From Polydactylus sextarius (Eukaryota > Chordata > Actinopteri > Polynemidae), in contig CM028918.1 in assembly GCA_016801845.1 (NCBI GenBank), forward strand, positions 16,298,501 to 16,362,500: a DNA stretch of 64,000 nt, read 5' to 3'. The notes beneath the pieces were generated by a model, which worked only from the letters and a program-made list of their open reading frames with translations, was not told the DNA's origin and ran no database searches. Positions within the stretch are counted from its first letter, which is position 1; the number at the start of each line of letters is the position of its first letter. The translations under genes were made by a program, and so were the position numbers. Shown here in pieces: positions 35,301 to 47,173 of this stretch.

Positions 35301-36613
35301 TCTGAATAGACAGTTCAGAATTTGGAATCATGCTTGTTAACATAACAGAAACTTAAACTTTTAGACTTAAAAAAAAACTTTTAAAAATTGTTGTCAGCGT
35401 ATTGATTAAACAGCTTTGATGACAATTCAGGATCGAACGTCATCTCATGGTGTCATTACTTGTTGAACTCTGGTTCAACTATCAAAAAAGTTTCTCCATC
35501 AGAAACATGACGACTCCTGTCACGTTTACCACTGTTTACACCAAATTTAACGAACAGCACAGACCTTGGCGGAAAGCTCTCTGTGAGGCAAAGAAATCCC
35601 CTTGGTGTATTGTGGGTAATCTGCTGATGTGGAACCTGAGCTCTGAAGCACCCTGGTGCTCTACAACAGTACAGAGTGACAGTGATGCTAAGCGGCTTTT
35701 CCGTAGCTAGCGCCACAGCTAACCGCCTTTCCCTGTTTTAAATGACTGCATGTCGAAACAATCAGCAAGCAGACGGCGTTACAATTGTACCTACTCCGAT
35801 ACCTGATTAGATTTATTTGCCTCCTCTTTTGCTTTGCTTTTAGATTTTGTGGTTTTATTTTAATCTTTGCAGCAGCAGTTTTTTTTTTCAAATTCCTACT
35901 TTTCTGATGTATTTTCTGTTTCTTAATGAGTGCAGAGTGTTACAGGGAATTACACTAAATACACACCCTTAGTGTTTGAAACACAAGGCATTCTTGAAAT
36001 AGACTGAGGTGAAGCTCTCATTGATTTCACCTCTTAAATCCTTTTCAGTCATGAAGGCGAGATGGAGAGGAAGGGAAAGGAGGGGAGGAGGCAGATTAAA
36101 GACAGAGTTTTTAAGCCCTCATACATGTCAAGCATGGATAGTGAAACTTAAAGAAGCAGTCCAGCCTCAACACATAAACTCTAGGTGTTATGCTGTGCCC
36201 TGCTGCATCCATTGAGTTGTCGGGAATTTTATATCTCTCTGTAGAAACAGACGAAACAGGCTGAGGAAAAGTGTGTTCACAAAAAAAGTACTGTTCAAAC
36301 CTTATCACAAAGTACAACACAGAGGCCACATGCTGATTATAATATTTATAACTTCCAGCAGGTCGATTTCCAGAGCAGTAATACCCAACCGGGGGGGCTT
36401 GGTGCCTTGGTGCCTCTAGTGAATTGCAAAATAAATCTGAGATGATTCAAGATTATTAATATAGTAGAAAAGTAGAAAAGTATATAGGACAAGGTGTTGT
36501 AAATGTGTTTCATTTATCTAGGATATTTGGAGCATGCAATCAGTGTAATTCTATCATACAACTGTTCAATTCAGTACAAAGTTTAGTAATAACTTAATAG
36601 TAATTAATTACCA
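32396..36613. other. Intron 2, little recognisable content
   Basis: A-rich runs at 34146-34180 and 34722-34760. 34800-34990 is AT-rich with many TAATTA-type sites, which could be constrained DNA or chance. 35430-35720 is open on both strands (87 and 86 codons) with no recognised motif. No exon or RNA gene is supported. Confidence 0.5.
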
Positions 36614-36943
36614 TAAAGCTGCAAATAGTGGTGAACAGACGCATGCCTCTTTTATTAGGCGTAGGCAGCAACACAAACGCCCGTCTCAAATAAAGGCTGG
36701 GTCCGATATTCTCAATGTTGTTGAATTTCGCTCATTCTAACTCCTCCACGCTCAGACCAGAGCATGTGAGCAAAGCGCGACAATGAAAGACTTAAAAAAG
36801 TAACAATACCAGAGCACCGCGGTACTTCGGTACTTTGCCTTAAAAATGAAACACCTGTCTCATAGCAACGCTGACTAAAATAAACACAGGGTCTGTTGAG
36901 TCATTTGGGAAAATAAACGCCCGGGCTGTTATTTGCAGCTTTA
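36614..36943. mobile_element. Short MITE-like element with TIRs
   Basis: TAAAGCTGCAAATA (36614-36627) and its exact reverse complement TATTTGCAGCTTTA (36930-36943) bound about 330 bases. The similarity extends outward imperfectly (TTACCA versus TTATCG on the reverse strand). Inside, AACGCCC occurs twice (about 36676 and 36915). There is no transposase. The family and target duplication are not resolved. Confidence 0.65.
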
Positions 36944-37194
36944 CGATAAATTAAATAATAATAATAAAAAAAACAACCAAAAGTTATCAACTCATCTGGA
37001 AGAATTTTTTCAAAACTTATGTTCCTCATTTGATGTTTTGGTGGTGGCATTTCATCAAGTGGTCAGTGATGGAGGTGAAACTACAGATAGTAATGTTACC
37101 TGTTTGCTGACAGTTCTAACATATGTTCAGTTGAATAGCCAAACATTGGCGACCAAATTCATGTATATTCTGGTTTGAAGGATGTTGATGTTAA
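36944..37194. other. Intron 2, unassigned
   Basis: AT-rich, with an AAT run at 36955-36968. An 81-codon open frame (36933-37178) has no domain and overlaps the MITE end. Confidence 0.5.
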
Positions 37195-37405
37195 TGTCAT
37201 TGCAATTGCTCCTCACATGTGACAGCTCCCTGAAATTTGCGCAAACCTCATCTCAGATTTAAAGATCAACTTATTGCAGTTTGATAATCAAAGGTTAAAG
37301 GTCACTGTGACCACAGATAAAATGTTTGTGGTCATAACTCATGACTAATTACCTGTAATTAGACTAGCTAGTGGAGCCATACAACCACAAAGTGGTAATT
37401 CTAGA
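37195..37405. repeat. Dispersed repeat family, copy e
   Basis: CAAAGGTTAAAGGTCACTGT, GACCACAG, GTGGTCATAACTCATGACTA, GCTAGTGGAGCCATACAACC and CAAAGTGGTAATTCTA give the right half of the family, extending further than copies b-d and overlapping in type with copy a (GGCGGAGGCAATAACAATGA). Confidence 0.6.
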
Positions 37406-38188
37406 CTTATAAATTCAAGTGCGCAAATAGAAATGGGCTATCCCTCACTTGAGGTTGATGCAGGGTGCATTCTGGCTCCACTGTGTCAGTATAACACCAC
37501 CGGGGTTTCTGCCTTGTCTGTAATGTATTCTCACTGTCAGTCACTGTCTTTATAATCAGGTAGGTCTGGATGTGGTTAGACGAGCACTTGTTACAGTAGC
37601 CTCATTATGCCACTTGAGAAGGGGGCAAATGTTGAGCTCCCTGAAAATAACAGAGGCTAAATACTTTGTGACTATTTTATTTTTGTTGTTGTTAAACTAT
37701 TTTATAAAAGTCACAGCTAACTAAGCAGCCAGCAGTTGCAATAGCTCTAAAGATGAAAAACAACATTAATCATATTTTTACGCATTGCATCTTTGTTACT
37801 GTTTTCACTGCTGATGAGATTGCATCATGTTATTCGAAACAACTGACAGTCTTTTGTCAGGTTGCAGGATCACATGCCCAGTCGTAATGCAGGCTGTTGA
37901 GTTACATCAGTTACATGATGAAATATGATAATTGTTACCATACTCTACTTATTTCATGCTTTAAGGCTGTGAGATTTACGAACTGTCTAGCATCACATGG
38001 GTTTGAAGGCACCGTGTAATGGCTGTACACATGAATGTGTGTGTGTCGCAGAGGTTGTGTCTGCCATTGATCGATCCACTCACATTGATCTGTCTTCATC
38101 GACTGGCTGATGTTAAGTGCCTGTCAACTATTCTGTCGCCACCAGAAAGATCGTTGTTACATCTTCTTTTTCATGCCGTCTTGTCCTT

Positions 38189-38189
<1 letters not shown>
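37406..38189. other. Intron 2, unassigned
   Basis: No feature recognised. Moderately mixed composition. Confidence 0.5.

Positions 38190-38229
<40 letters not shown>
38190..38229. repeat. GT microsatellite
   Basis: GT run with an early ATA break, inside a pyrimidine-rich stretch (38140-38330). It creates three overlapping spurious open frames. Confidence 0.94.
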
Positions 38230-38829
38230 CTTCTCAGTATTCCAGCATTCTCTCCCCCTCTTTTCCAGAAGTTTTTCCTCTCTGTGCTCCTGTTACTTTT
38301 CTTCCACCTCTTCTTGTCTATGTCTGCTGCCTCTGGCCATATTTAAATTGTGCCAGAGTCAGAGAACAGTCAATATGGCCTGATCTGCCAGTTGTATATT
38401 TAAAGAAATCTGACAGCAAGAGAGGAAGAGAACGAGATATATTATGAGTCAGCGCAGCACTGATCCAAATCAGACAATGTCATAAACATAGTTTTCATTA
38501 CATTTTTGTCTCAGATGTGTTTGTGAGTCTGTGACCTCCATACAACCTAGCGAAAACAAACCTCAGGTGTGAAAATATGACAGAGAGACTGCAAATTAGT
38601 TTGTTTTACAGTGGGAGAAGGAGCAGCAGTTTTGTATTGTGGCACTGTGTTTATTTAATTTATGTTATATTATGAGGATTTTTTGATAAACTAATACACA
38701 GAATACACTGAAAACTGTATTAACCACTCTGCAGCTGCTGTCTGTCTGTATTAGGACTTAAAAACACAGAGGAACAAAATAATGCTGTAAATGAAATGTA
38801 AATGATGAAACTTTATTTAATGTGAATTG

Positions 38830-38895
38830 TCCAGGACAAGGTACACCTGAACAACCATTCACTTTCACATCCACACCTACAGAGAATTTAAATAG
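38830..38895. repeat. Remnant of a fish interspersed repeat
   Basis: ACAACCATTCACTTTCACAT then CCACACCTACAGAGAATTTA matches the core of the longer copy at 56083-56320. Confidence 0.5.
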
Positions 38896-39329
38896 CAAAC
38901 TAGATGCTGTTAGTAATTGTAACAAGATAATTTGATCCTGTGGTGATGGTCACTGAATTTTCTCAGAATTTCAGCAAAATGTACTGAACGTGCTTTTGGT
39001 TGCTTGAGATCAGAGACTTGTGGCTAAAGAGTTAGTTTCTTTTTCTTTCTTCTTTCCATGTTTCCTTTCCTTCTCTGTATGTGTTTCATCTCATCACTTT
39101 TAACCTGTTTTTAGAAGTAAAACTCCAAGTGTTTATATTTATTTGATTATTATCAGTGGTTATTACTGTCATTATCCTTCCAAATACATTGCTAAGAATC
39201 CATTCTTAGAACATGTGCAAGAAAAGAGACATTAATGAAGTGCTAAATTGGATGTATTCATGTAGCCTGAAATTATATCAAATCATTTTGACCCAAAGTT
39301 GAATTGCAGTTTTTAATAAAAAAAAAATC

Positions 39330-39430
39330 TGATGGTTCAGCTATAAAAATAGTTGCAGTTGCAGAAAAATTGTTGTTTTTCCGTCAGTCAAAAACAGTTG
39401 ATTAATCAGCTAGTTGTTGCAGCTCTACCT
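39330..39430. repeat. Possible MITE remnant
   Basis: GTTGATTAATCAGCTAGTTG then TTGCAGCTCTA resembles the ends of a common fish repeat with ATTAATCGATTA-type termini. Only one side is recognisable. Confidence 0.35.
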
Positions 39431-39995
39431 TTAATAATTAATCATACATGCTGAACAATGTGTGGTAGTGCCCCCTGCATTTAATTTTAATGAGCCCAAA
39501 TGTGGTGCAGTGCTCAGAAATACTCATATTTGTCCTTTATTACAAGTCTTTAATGATTCATGGGTTATTGATCATCACATGATGTTATACAGTGATAAAA
39601 CTCCACTAAATTTATCATCCTGATTGTCCATGATTTTAGCATTCATCTGTATTTTTTCAGTATGTGATGAAACTCGTGAAGATGAATTATCATTTAAATG
39701 TTATTGGTTATCAAAGTTGTATTCAAGTAAGTGGTTGTGTTTGATCTAATTTAGGAGAGAAATCCTTGGGATTATTATAAAGCGTTAAGAAACGTGTTCC
39801 TCTGTCATGTCATCATTACTGTGCTTATCATTATAATTACTGCATGGGTTATCTCAGTGTGACCATAAAGTTTCTTCAGTTGAAGCAGAAACAAATTCTG
39901 CTTGTTTGGATTTGTGCAGTGCAGGGTTACTGTTGATGATCCTGCAAACAGCTGGACGCAACTTCATGCTGAAGCCCCCCAATGTCAAGACACTC
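39431..39995. other. Intron 2, unassigned
   Basis: Nothing recognised. AT-rich. Confidence 0.5.
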
Positions 39996-40000
39996 TCCCT

Positions 40001-40110
40001 CTCTCTCTCTCTCACACACACACAGACACACACTCACACACACTCACACAGGCACGAGTAGACACACATGATCCAAGACATGCACACAATCACACACAAA
40101 TGCACCATCA
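40001..40110. repeat. CT then imperfect CA repeats
   Basis: A short CT run followed by CA-rich sequence with many interruptions. Confidence 0.8.
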
Positions 40111-40166
40111 GTCTCCCCTGCTGAGTTGTTGAGAACTACACGTAAAACACTGCAGTAAAGTTCCAC

Positions 40167-40168
<2 letters not shown>

Positions 40169-40230
<62 letters not shown>
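40169..40230. repeat. CA microsatellite
   Basis: Uninterrupted AC run of about 62 bases. Confidence 0.97.
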
Positions 40231-40231
<1 letters not shown>

Positions 40232-40517
40232 ACTTTAGCAGAGAATGTTATTGCAGTTTGGAGCTGCTGGGCTTCTGTTCTCCAAGAATCATGCAGAGTT
40301 CACTAATAACATTCAGCTGAAGAAGCACAGACAAAAGAAAAGGAGAAGCAAAATGTGATGCATTAAACAGATCGGTAAAAACTTAAAAAAAAAACAACAA
40401 CAGTGAACTAATTAAAAAAATAGACTTTTAGTACACAATTCAATGAAATAATTGAATAATTAACAAATGAACATGCAAGCAAGGAAAAAAACAAAGGAGA
40501 AAATGAATTCACGTGAC

Positions 40518-41691
40518 TAGGGGTAGGAATTGATTAGATATTATCGATATCGATGCCATTGTCAATTCTGCCTATTGATCCAATTCCTTAACGATTCTCT
40601 TATTGATTCCTGAGTAGTTTATGTCAAAAAGGTAGTTCTACACAGTCTTCTGCACCAAAAGCAATTATTTATTTTTTCCAAAATGATGTCTCATGAATGA
40701 TATTCAACTTAAACACAAGACTGTAAACATAAACATATTCAACTTAAATAAAATAAATAAAAGGTAATAAAAATAGACTAAAAATCTTGTAAGACAGTAC
40801 ATGGACATCAACAATTCTTGGACATTCTACAATTCTTATGCAATAACAAACTCTTACGTAAACAATCTTGTCATATGAGGTGTAATAGAGGTTTCTCCAT
40901 CAAACACTGCATTATTGCTGTGGATGTACGTTTTGAAAACAAGACAACAAAGGTAAGACAGGATTTGTGATGGTGTTTATTGATCATTTGAACGCTATTG
41001 AACATGCTATCACTGCTGGTTCAATCAATTTTAGTCGGATCTTGATGAAACTTATAGTTTTGGAATCTATGAGACCTCTGTTCTCAGCGGAGACGTTTGT
41101 TTACAAAGCACCATGTGTAGAGGGGGTTGTTGCGGTTTGTGTTGACGTCTTGTGGATGTCTTTGTGGAATTTGTTTACTTGCTCTTTTAATTGTTTGTAG
41201 CTTTAGCTGTGTTTTGTGGATGTAAAAATGGTTGATATGAGCTTTTAGCTGAGATTCTGACATTTCTGACGATACTAAAAAAGCAGATGTTTATGCAGTG
41301 GAAATCGGATGTGACCCACTTTGCCCCCGGTACTGGGGGTGTCAGGGAACAATTGGTGAAGCATTTTGCTAGTATTTTAACCCTTGTATGAAATTATAGC
41401 ACCGCACTTATTACACACGCTGTAGTTATCGTCTTTCTTCAGGAAATGGGGCCATGCTTTCAAAAACTTCTTCATCTCCGTATTGATGCTGCCTGGTAGT
41501 GGAAGGTGGAGTCGCAGAGAGTGTGATGTAAATATACCACGATGCAAGACTTGAGGAAAACTGGTAAATGTTGTGCAGGGAAATTAAATAGTCGTTAAGA
41601 GGAACGATAACGTTGGAGGTGTACGATTCCGATGGAAACGATAAATTTGAACCGGTTCTAAATCGGAACTGGTTCCCGATTCCCACCCCTA
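40518..41691 (-). mobile_element. hAT-type transposon, internally deleted
   Basis: Left end TAGGGGTAGGAATTG and right end CGATTCCCACCCCTA are inverted repeats of each other with one or two mismatches. The flanks CACGTGAC (40510-40517) and CAGGTGGC (41692-41699) match at 6 of 8 bases, as expected for a decayed 8-base hAT target duplication. Length is 1174 bases, far below a full hAT element. A transposase start is visible on the minus strand near the right end (see 41300-41475), so the element is a deletion derivative reading right to left. No DDE catalytic core or dimerisation domain is visible. Confidence 0.78.
41300..41475 (-). pseudogene. BED zinc-finger remnant of hAT transposase
   Basis: From the ATG at 41475 on the minus strand the reading is MKKFLKAWPHFLKKDDNYSV then CNKCGAIISYKG, a stop (41379-41377), and NTSKMLHQLFPDTPSTGGK. 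The W-HF start, C-x2-C pair, SYKG and NTS-M-H order match BED-type zinc fingers at the N-terminus of hAT/ZBED transposases. The stop and the absence of the second His show it is non-functional. A different minus-strand frame of 107 codons (41426-41749) across the same DNA is a shadow. Confidence 0.7.
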
Positions 41692-42114
41692 CAGGTGGCA
41701 GAGCAGATGCCCCAGTGTCTTGCCACAAACTAATGAGATTCTCAAACACACTGTGATGAACTCAACATCAGCAACTGCCAAAGCATTTCCACTCTCACAG
41801 ACTTCAAACAAAGAGAGTCAATATGCTTATTGTGATTTTATCTTTATGGTTATCAGCTGGTCTCCAGAGCTCTGGAACAGAGGAAAACAACTGTCAATGT
41901 ACATAACACCAGATGAATTTGAAGTGATTAAAGCAGAGTTTAAAAGGTCTTATTAGAGGTCAGTGTATTAGTGGATAAATTAACTTCTCGTATCATAATC
42001 TTCTCCTCTTAATGGCGCATGTGACAAAATGTCAAGATCAGTGATTAGATGATTTTTCCTCAAATGTATCTTTGAAAGGTTTACATAAATTCTCCGCAGA
42101 AATGTTTATGTACA

Positions 42115-42180
42115 TCTCATTTATATCTTAAGAATGCCTCAATGGAATCTGTTTAAAAACTGGCACACATGTTAATTTCA
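42115..42180. repeat. Dispersed repeat family, copy f (short)
   Basis: TATCTTAAGAATGCCTCAAT, GGAATCTGTTTAAAAACTGG, CACACATGTTAATTT: the left part of the core, close to copies b and c. Confidence 0.55.
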
Positions 42181-42579
42181 GCTCTGTTAATTCATGGTCA
42201 TAGCAAAACAATAGGCTATTGCACTGTCAGGTTGTCTGAGCTGAGCCAGTGATTGAAACCAAGACAGCTGAAACAAGCAACTCACACGGTCATTTTCACA
42301 AGCCATTCTCCTCCTGTCTCTGTGTAATACGCTCATGAATGGACAGACACGCAACCATTCAAACTCAGGGTTTTTGGACACGCGTACTTTTCACACAAAA
42401 GCCCAGGTTCTCGCAGCATTGACAGTCTGTGTCATTTGGCTGTTCTGTAACGATTAGAGAATTTCAGTCTGAATTTGTTTCCTCCTTCCAGCTTTTGTCG
42501 AACAACTGCAATATGTTCCAGCTCAGCGTGATGAAGTGCACAGAGAGCATGCTGAACAGGCTCTTATAGACCCGGCTTT

Positions 42580-42603
42580 ACACACACACACACACACACA
42601 CAC
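42580..42603. repeat. CA microsatellite
   Basis: Short uninterrupted CA run. Confidence 0.94.
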
Positions 42604-43178
42604 GCTCACTCACTCCTATAATTTGCTGGTGTAATCCCAATTTTATATCTAAATCTCATGTTTGGTTTGATCAGGCGTTATACTGAAATTATTATCATGA
42701 TTATTTAGTTATTAAAAGAAGTTAAGCCAAAATATACCAAAACCAAGTATTTGCTACATTTGTACTTTCTGTTTTAATGCCAAATTTAATATGACGTGTT
42801 GCAAAGTTTTATTTGGAACATTCTTCATATTAGTTTTAGCAGTTTTTTCATGGTGCACTTGACATTTATGTGTTATAATCTTAAAAATAGTATAAATCTG
42901 ATGCTCACCCCTGGGACAAAGTTTCCCACATATTGGCAGCACTTTTTTTTTCTAAAAAATAAAGTGACATTTTAGTAAGAAACCTATATTTATGGAGTGC
43001 CAGGGCCGCTTCTTAGCATATTTGACAACAGTTTTACTCCAAAAAGAGATTTTAAGTTGAGTTATGACAGAAAAATGTAAGGAAGCTGCCAAAGAAAGTT
43101 TAGATTTTCTATCCACAGAGCTGCTCCTGGTGGTTTTGTATGATTCATTTTTCTAAAATCCTGCTCAGTATTCAAGCA

Positions 43179-43181
<3 letters not shown>
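42604..43181. other. Intron 2, unassigned
   Basis: AT-rich. Nothing recognised. Confidence 0.5.

Positions 43182-43241
<60 letters not shown>
43182..43241. repeat. TA microsatellite
   Basis: Uninterrupted AT run of about 60 bases. It produces Ile/Tyr-rich spurious open frames on both strands. Confidence 0.97.
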
Positions 43242-43244
<3 letters not shown>

Positions 43245-43750
43245 ATGCACCAGATATGCACCAAAGTATTAAACACACATATAATACACATAAAGGCTAC
43301 ATGCAGACACATACAGAAGCAAAGCACAAACAAATCTACACATGTAAGTGTTTTATTTTTATAACAAATACAGAGAGAAAGAGAAGCAGAAAGTACAGAG
43401 AGGGACTGGGAGTGTTTTCCCTGTTTGAAGTGATCAATAATGACAGCTGAGAAATACCCAGAATGTAGATGGATCATCGTGGCGGCTAGCAATGGAGGTC
43501 GCCCGTTCATCAGCTCAAATCGAGCGTGGTGAAATATATAGATGTTCTAGCCGAGTGAAACATCGCCTCACATTACATTACATTTAGCTGACTGGCTTTT
43601 AAGTGGTGCGCTCGGGCGTGAAGACTTTGTCAAACACAAGTTAACACCCACACAAGGATGTCGAAACAAGTGATCACAGTTGTTTTGTTACATTTGAAAC
43701 TTAAAGTGTCTAAGTGTTATTGTTTTTGACTGTATCAGCAGAAAAATCGT

Positions 43751-43774
43751 ATCTATTTATCTATCTATCTATCT
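43751..43774. repeat. ATCT tetranucleotide repeat
   Basis: About six ATCT units, the second slightly altered. Confidence 0.88.
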
Positions 43775-45240
43775 GTCAGAGGATCACGGGTCAAAGATCA
43801 TAAAGACCAATACAATACCAGATACAATAGCTTGTATTTAGCCATTTCAGTGACAAAATTTAAACGATACAAAGTGAACATACCGGCGTGTTCAGAGGTA
43901 AATGTAGTCTTTCTTGTACAGTTATATTCTTCCTAACTTCACAAAATCAACATTAATCTGATGCACAATTTAGTCTAAACTTAACATTGATGTAGTTCTC
44001 TGCCACCGCTGAATGTTCTGCCTCTGATAATCCAGACGGACTTCAGTAATTGTGTTAATCACCGCGTCGAACCAAATGGGATTAAAAGATGCTGCAGTGC
44101 TGTCTGGATGGGATTAGTCTTACATAAAAACATTACTGAAACAACTGTGCACGTGGCACATCATTTTAATGAGAGATACCAATGTCAGCTCTGTGAAACT
44201 GTAGTATATAGTCATAACTTACTATTGTTCTGAGTTACTTAAGAACAGAAACGTATAATCATAACAGTCCGTTTTTAACGTCACCATGTCATTTTTTAGA
44301 ACTTAATTTCTTATTGTCTATTTATTGTCTTCTGCGCCACCGTTGATGTTTCTGTCTGCATCTTCTGTATGAGCCACAACTGTCCCAAACATCAGCATGG
44401 GCAGTCATTTTAATAGCTGAGCTACAAAGTATTGTTCAGTGACTCTGGTCAGCTCTGTGTTTAAACGCAGCATCATGATCTCAGTGGTTCTGAATGGATC
44501 TCAGTCACAGGCAGACAGGCGTGCCAGAGATAGTTTGAGCCAGTTCTCCTCGCCGTCTGCCAAACTGCCCCGACCCTCCTGCCCCCGACTGAAAATGAAC
44601 TACGTCTGAGTGGGAGCCACTTGTCATTCAAAAGCCCCTTGGAGCTGATTAGAATAAAGGTTCAGTCCTCAAATTTCAGCCTGTGCTCCACTTGGCCAGA
44701 TATAGCCCAGCCTACACCCAACACTACACTATATATTTTTTTTTTTTCAGTTTAAAAACAGTGAAAATAATCAGCATGAATGAGAAAAAAATCATCAGTA
44801 TAATTATCTTCACATATTCAAAGATCATTAAGCTCACTTGGTCCGACCTCCACCTCTGACCCCATAACAGCCTAACCTTTGACCTCACAATGATGAAGGG
44901 ATTAGATTTGTCTCTCTCACACCTGATTATCACCGAGCTCCATGCAGACCAGACTCTGGTTCCCAGTTTTCTGTTTGAAATTGCACTTATCATTTTCTGA
45001 GGCCGTAGGGCATCGATGTTCATCATTCAGAGGAGGATTAGAAGAACGAAAAAAAAAATAAACGCAAATGAGCCAGGATCACTGACCGGAGGTGATAATA
45101 CCATTCCCTCCACATTACATTCTTCTATAAATTCATGGATTGTAATTTTCTGAATTAGACCAAAAGGGGACCGAGTGCCTCGCAGAGACGGAGAGATGGA
45201 GAGAAGGAGTAATAAAAGTTTAATGGAGGGAAGAGAGACT
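43775..45240. other. Intron 2, unassigned
   Basis: Includes a T run (44739-44748) and a balanced-composition stretch (about 44600-45170) that could be constrained non-coding DNA. No exon signature. Confidence 0.45.
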
Positions 45241-45400
45241 GAGAGAAAGACAGACAAAAAGGAAGGAAGAGTGAAAGATGGAGAAAGAGAGATGGATCAG
45301 CCAATCTCCTAACATGACAGCCTCATCAGACAACCATGTGTGTCTGAGAGAGAGAGATACAGGCAAGACAAAGAGAGAGAGGAAATTGTTCTGTCAGGAT
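45241..45400. repeat. GA-rich tract
   Basis: Imperfect GA-rich purine sequence just before the CT microsatellite. Confidence 0.7.
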
Positions 45401-45455
45401 CTTCGGGTGTTGTATCATTATCTTGCAAGGCTCTCTCTTGCTGCTGTCTGTCGCC

Positions 45456-45458
<3 letters not shown>

Positions 45459-45494
<36 letters not shown>
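45459..45494. repeat. CT microsatellite
   Basis: Uninterrupted CT run facing the preceding GA-rich tract. Overlapping open frames of 68-99 codons here are artefacts of the repeat. Confidence 0.95.
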
Positions 45495-45497
<3 letters not shown>

Positions 45498-47152
45498 ACT
45501 CTCTTTCTGCCTCTGGTTTCGTCTGCTCTACTGTCCAGCCGTCTAATGGAACAGTCCATGCAAATATTTCAGGTTAATAGAGCGAAGGACAGGAGGGAAG
45601 AGAGGAGGGGTGGTGGAGGCAACAGCGTTCAGTCTTTCTTTAGCTCTTCCCATCAGTAGGCATGCTGCTGCTTCCATGTCAGGTTGGATATATTGTAAAT
45701 ATGAGCTACCAACTACTTAAAAAACACACCATCCTCACAGTGGTCATTACAAGTTTAGGTATCATTTGTGAGTCAGCAATGGGCTGTTCATGGCAATAAA
45801 AGGCAAAAATGTCTCTTACAAAGACAGTAATGCAGCCTGTTACATCTTATCATCTATGTAGTGAAATAAACATATTTTTAATTTTATATCAGGGCATAAA
45901 ATGAAAGATGAAAAAGCCACAGCAATTTTTATGGAAGTGATCTGACTGGGATCACAGTGATGGTATGTAAATGAGGAGTCCAGACTGACATGTATGAGCA
46001 AAGATCTGATTGCAATAAAACTTTGTAGATTCATTATCTTCAGAAGATATATTTTAGTGACTTTGTGACCTCTGACTCCACTTGACTCCCCACTAACAGG
46101 AGAAATAAGCAACTTAAGGTAATTTGACTGTTCTCGTCAGTGAGTCTGGTGGCTTTAACCAGACACTGTCTTAAAAAAAGATCTTCCTTTGATAATGTTG
46201 CCAAACACTTTTAATGATAGTAATCTGATCCTGTCAATGAGTCTAGTACTGTTGTTCACTTGTTTTATCATATTTGTTAGGTTGTTTTCTCTTTTTAATT
46301 CTGGTGTTCCAGTGAGTTTTTTTCTGCAACAACACAACTTGTTGTTTTTGCCATTTAGCCCCACATTTACTTTATTACATCAGACTCTATGTCTGGCCTG
46401 TAGCTAAATGCTCATTTTAGATGTGTTTGCATGTCATATGAGTTGGTCAAGTTGGTTACTTCATCATCTAATTACTCGTATGACATCATGGGTATCATAT
46501 TATACGAGTACGTAAATAAACTAAAACTTTGTGAGAGCCAAAATTAGCTTTACTTGTCTGGCAGCTTAAATCTGCCAGACACAGTCCACAGATGGCACAG
46601 TGCAAACTCTTGTCTTAGCATAGACATCACATAGATTAGAAATGTTGATGAGGTTTATTCCTCTTGAGATGCACTTTACAACTGAAATATCAATTGAGGC
46701 TTTTAATAGACATTGCTAACATTTTAGTTCAGTGGCCCTTTAAAACTAAAGTTGGCAAGTGCTGCTTCTTATTTTCCCTTGCCGGAGACAAGACCCTTCA
46801 GCTAGTGCAGCTAAGGTAGAGACCTGCTGTGTATCTGCCACAAACCTGATTCTTGGATTACTCATACACAGTAACTTCCCACAGAGATTGGCACCAAGTA
46901 AGAGCCGTTGTTGGTTTTTGGTGAATATTATTGATTCCCTATAAAAAGAAAGAAAAAAAAAAAACTTCTAGAGAAGCCGAGTGAGATATTGAGAGTTTTT
47001 CCCTTGTTAACCATGGCTAGCTACAAATGACCTCAAGCATATAGGAGGGAGAGCATGTAGTTAAGTGGAGAGGCAGACTGGCAGAGAAAACGGCTTCTTG
47101 TCTTACCTCAAGACATGCTGTCACATCCTAAATTTAGAGCCCACACACACAT
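45495..47152. other. Intron 2, unassigned
   Basis: AT-rich intronic DNA with an A-rich run at 46948-46963. No domain-bearing open frame. Confidence 0.5.
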
Positions 47153-47173
47153 GCACACACACACACACACACA
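47153..47173. repeat. CA microsatellite
   Basis: Short CA run. Confidence 0.92.

Noticed and set aside
43562..43600. CATTACATTACATTTAGCTGAC resembling a common fish repeat end
   Set aside because: Only about 22 bases match and the expected continuation is absent, so it is too short to call.
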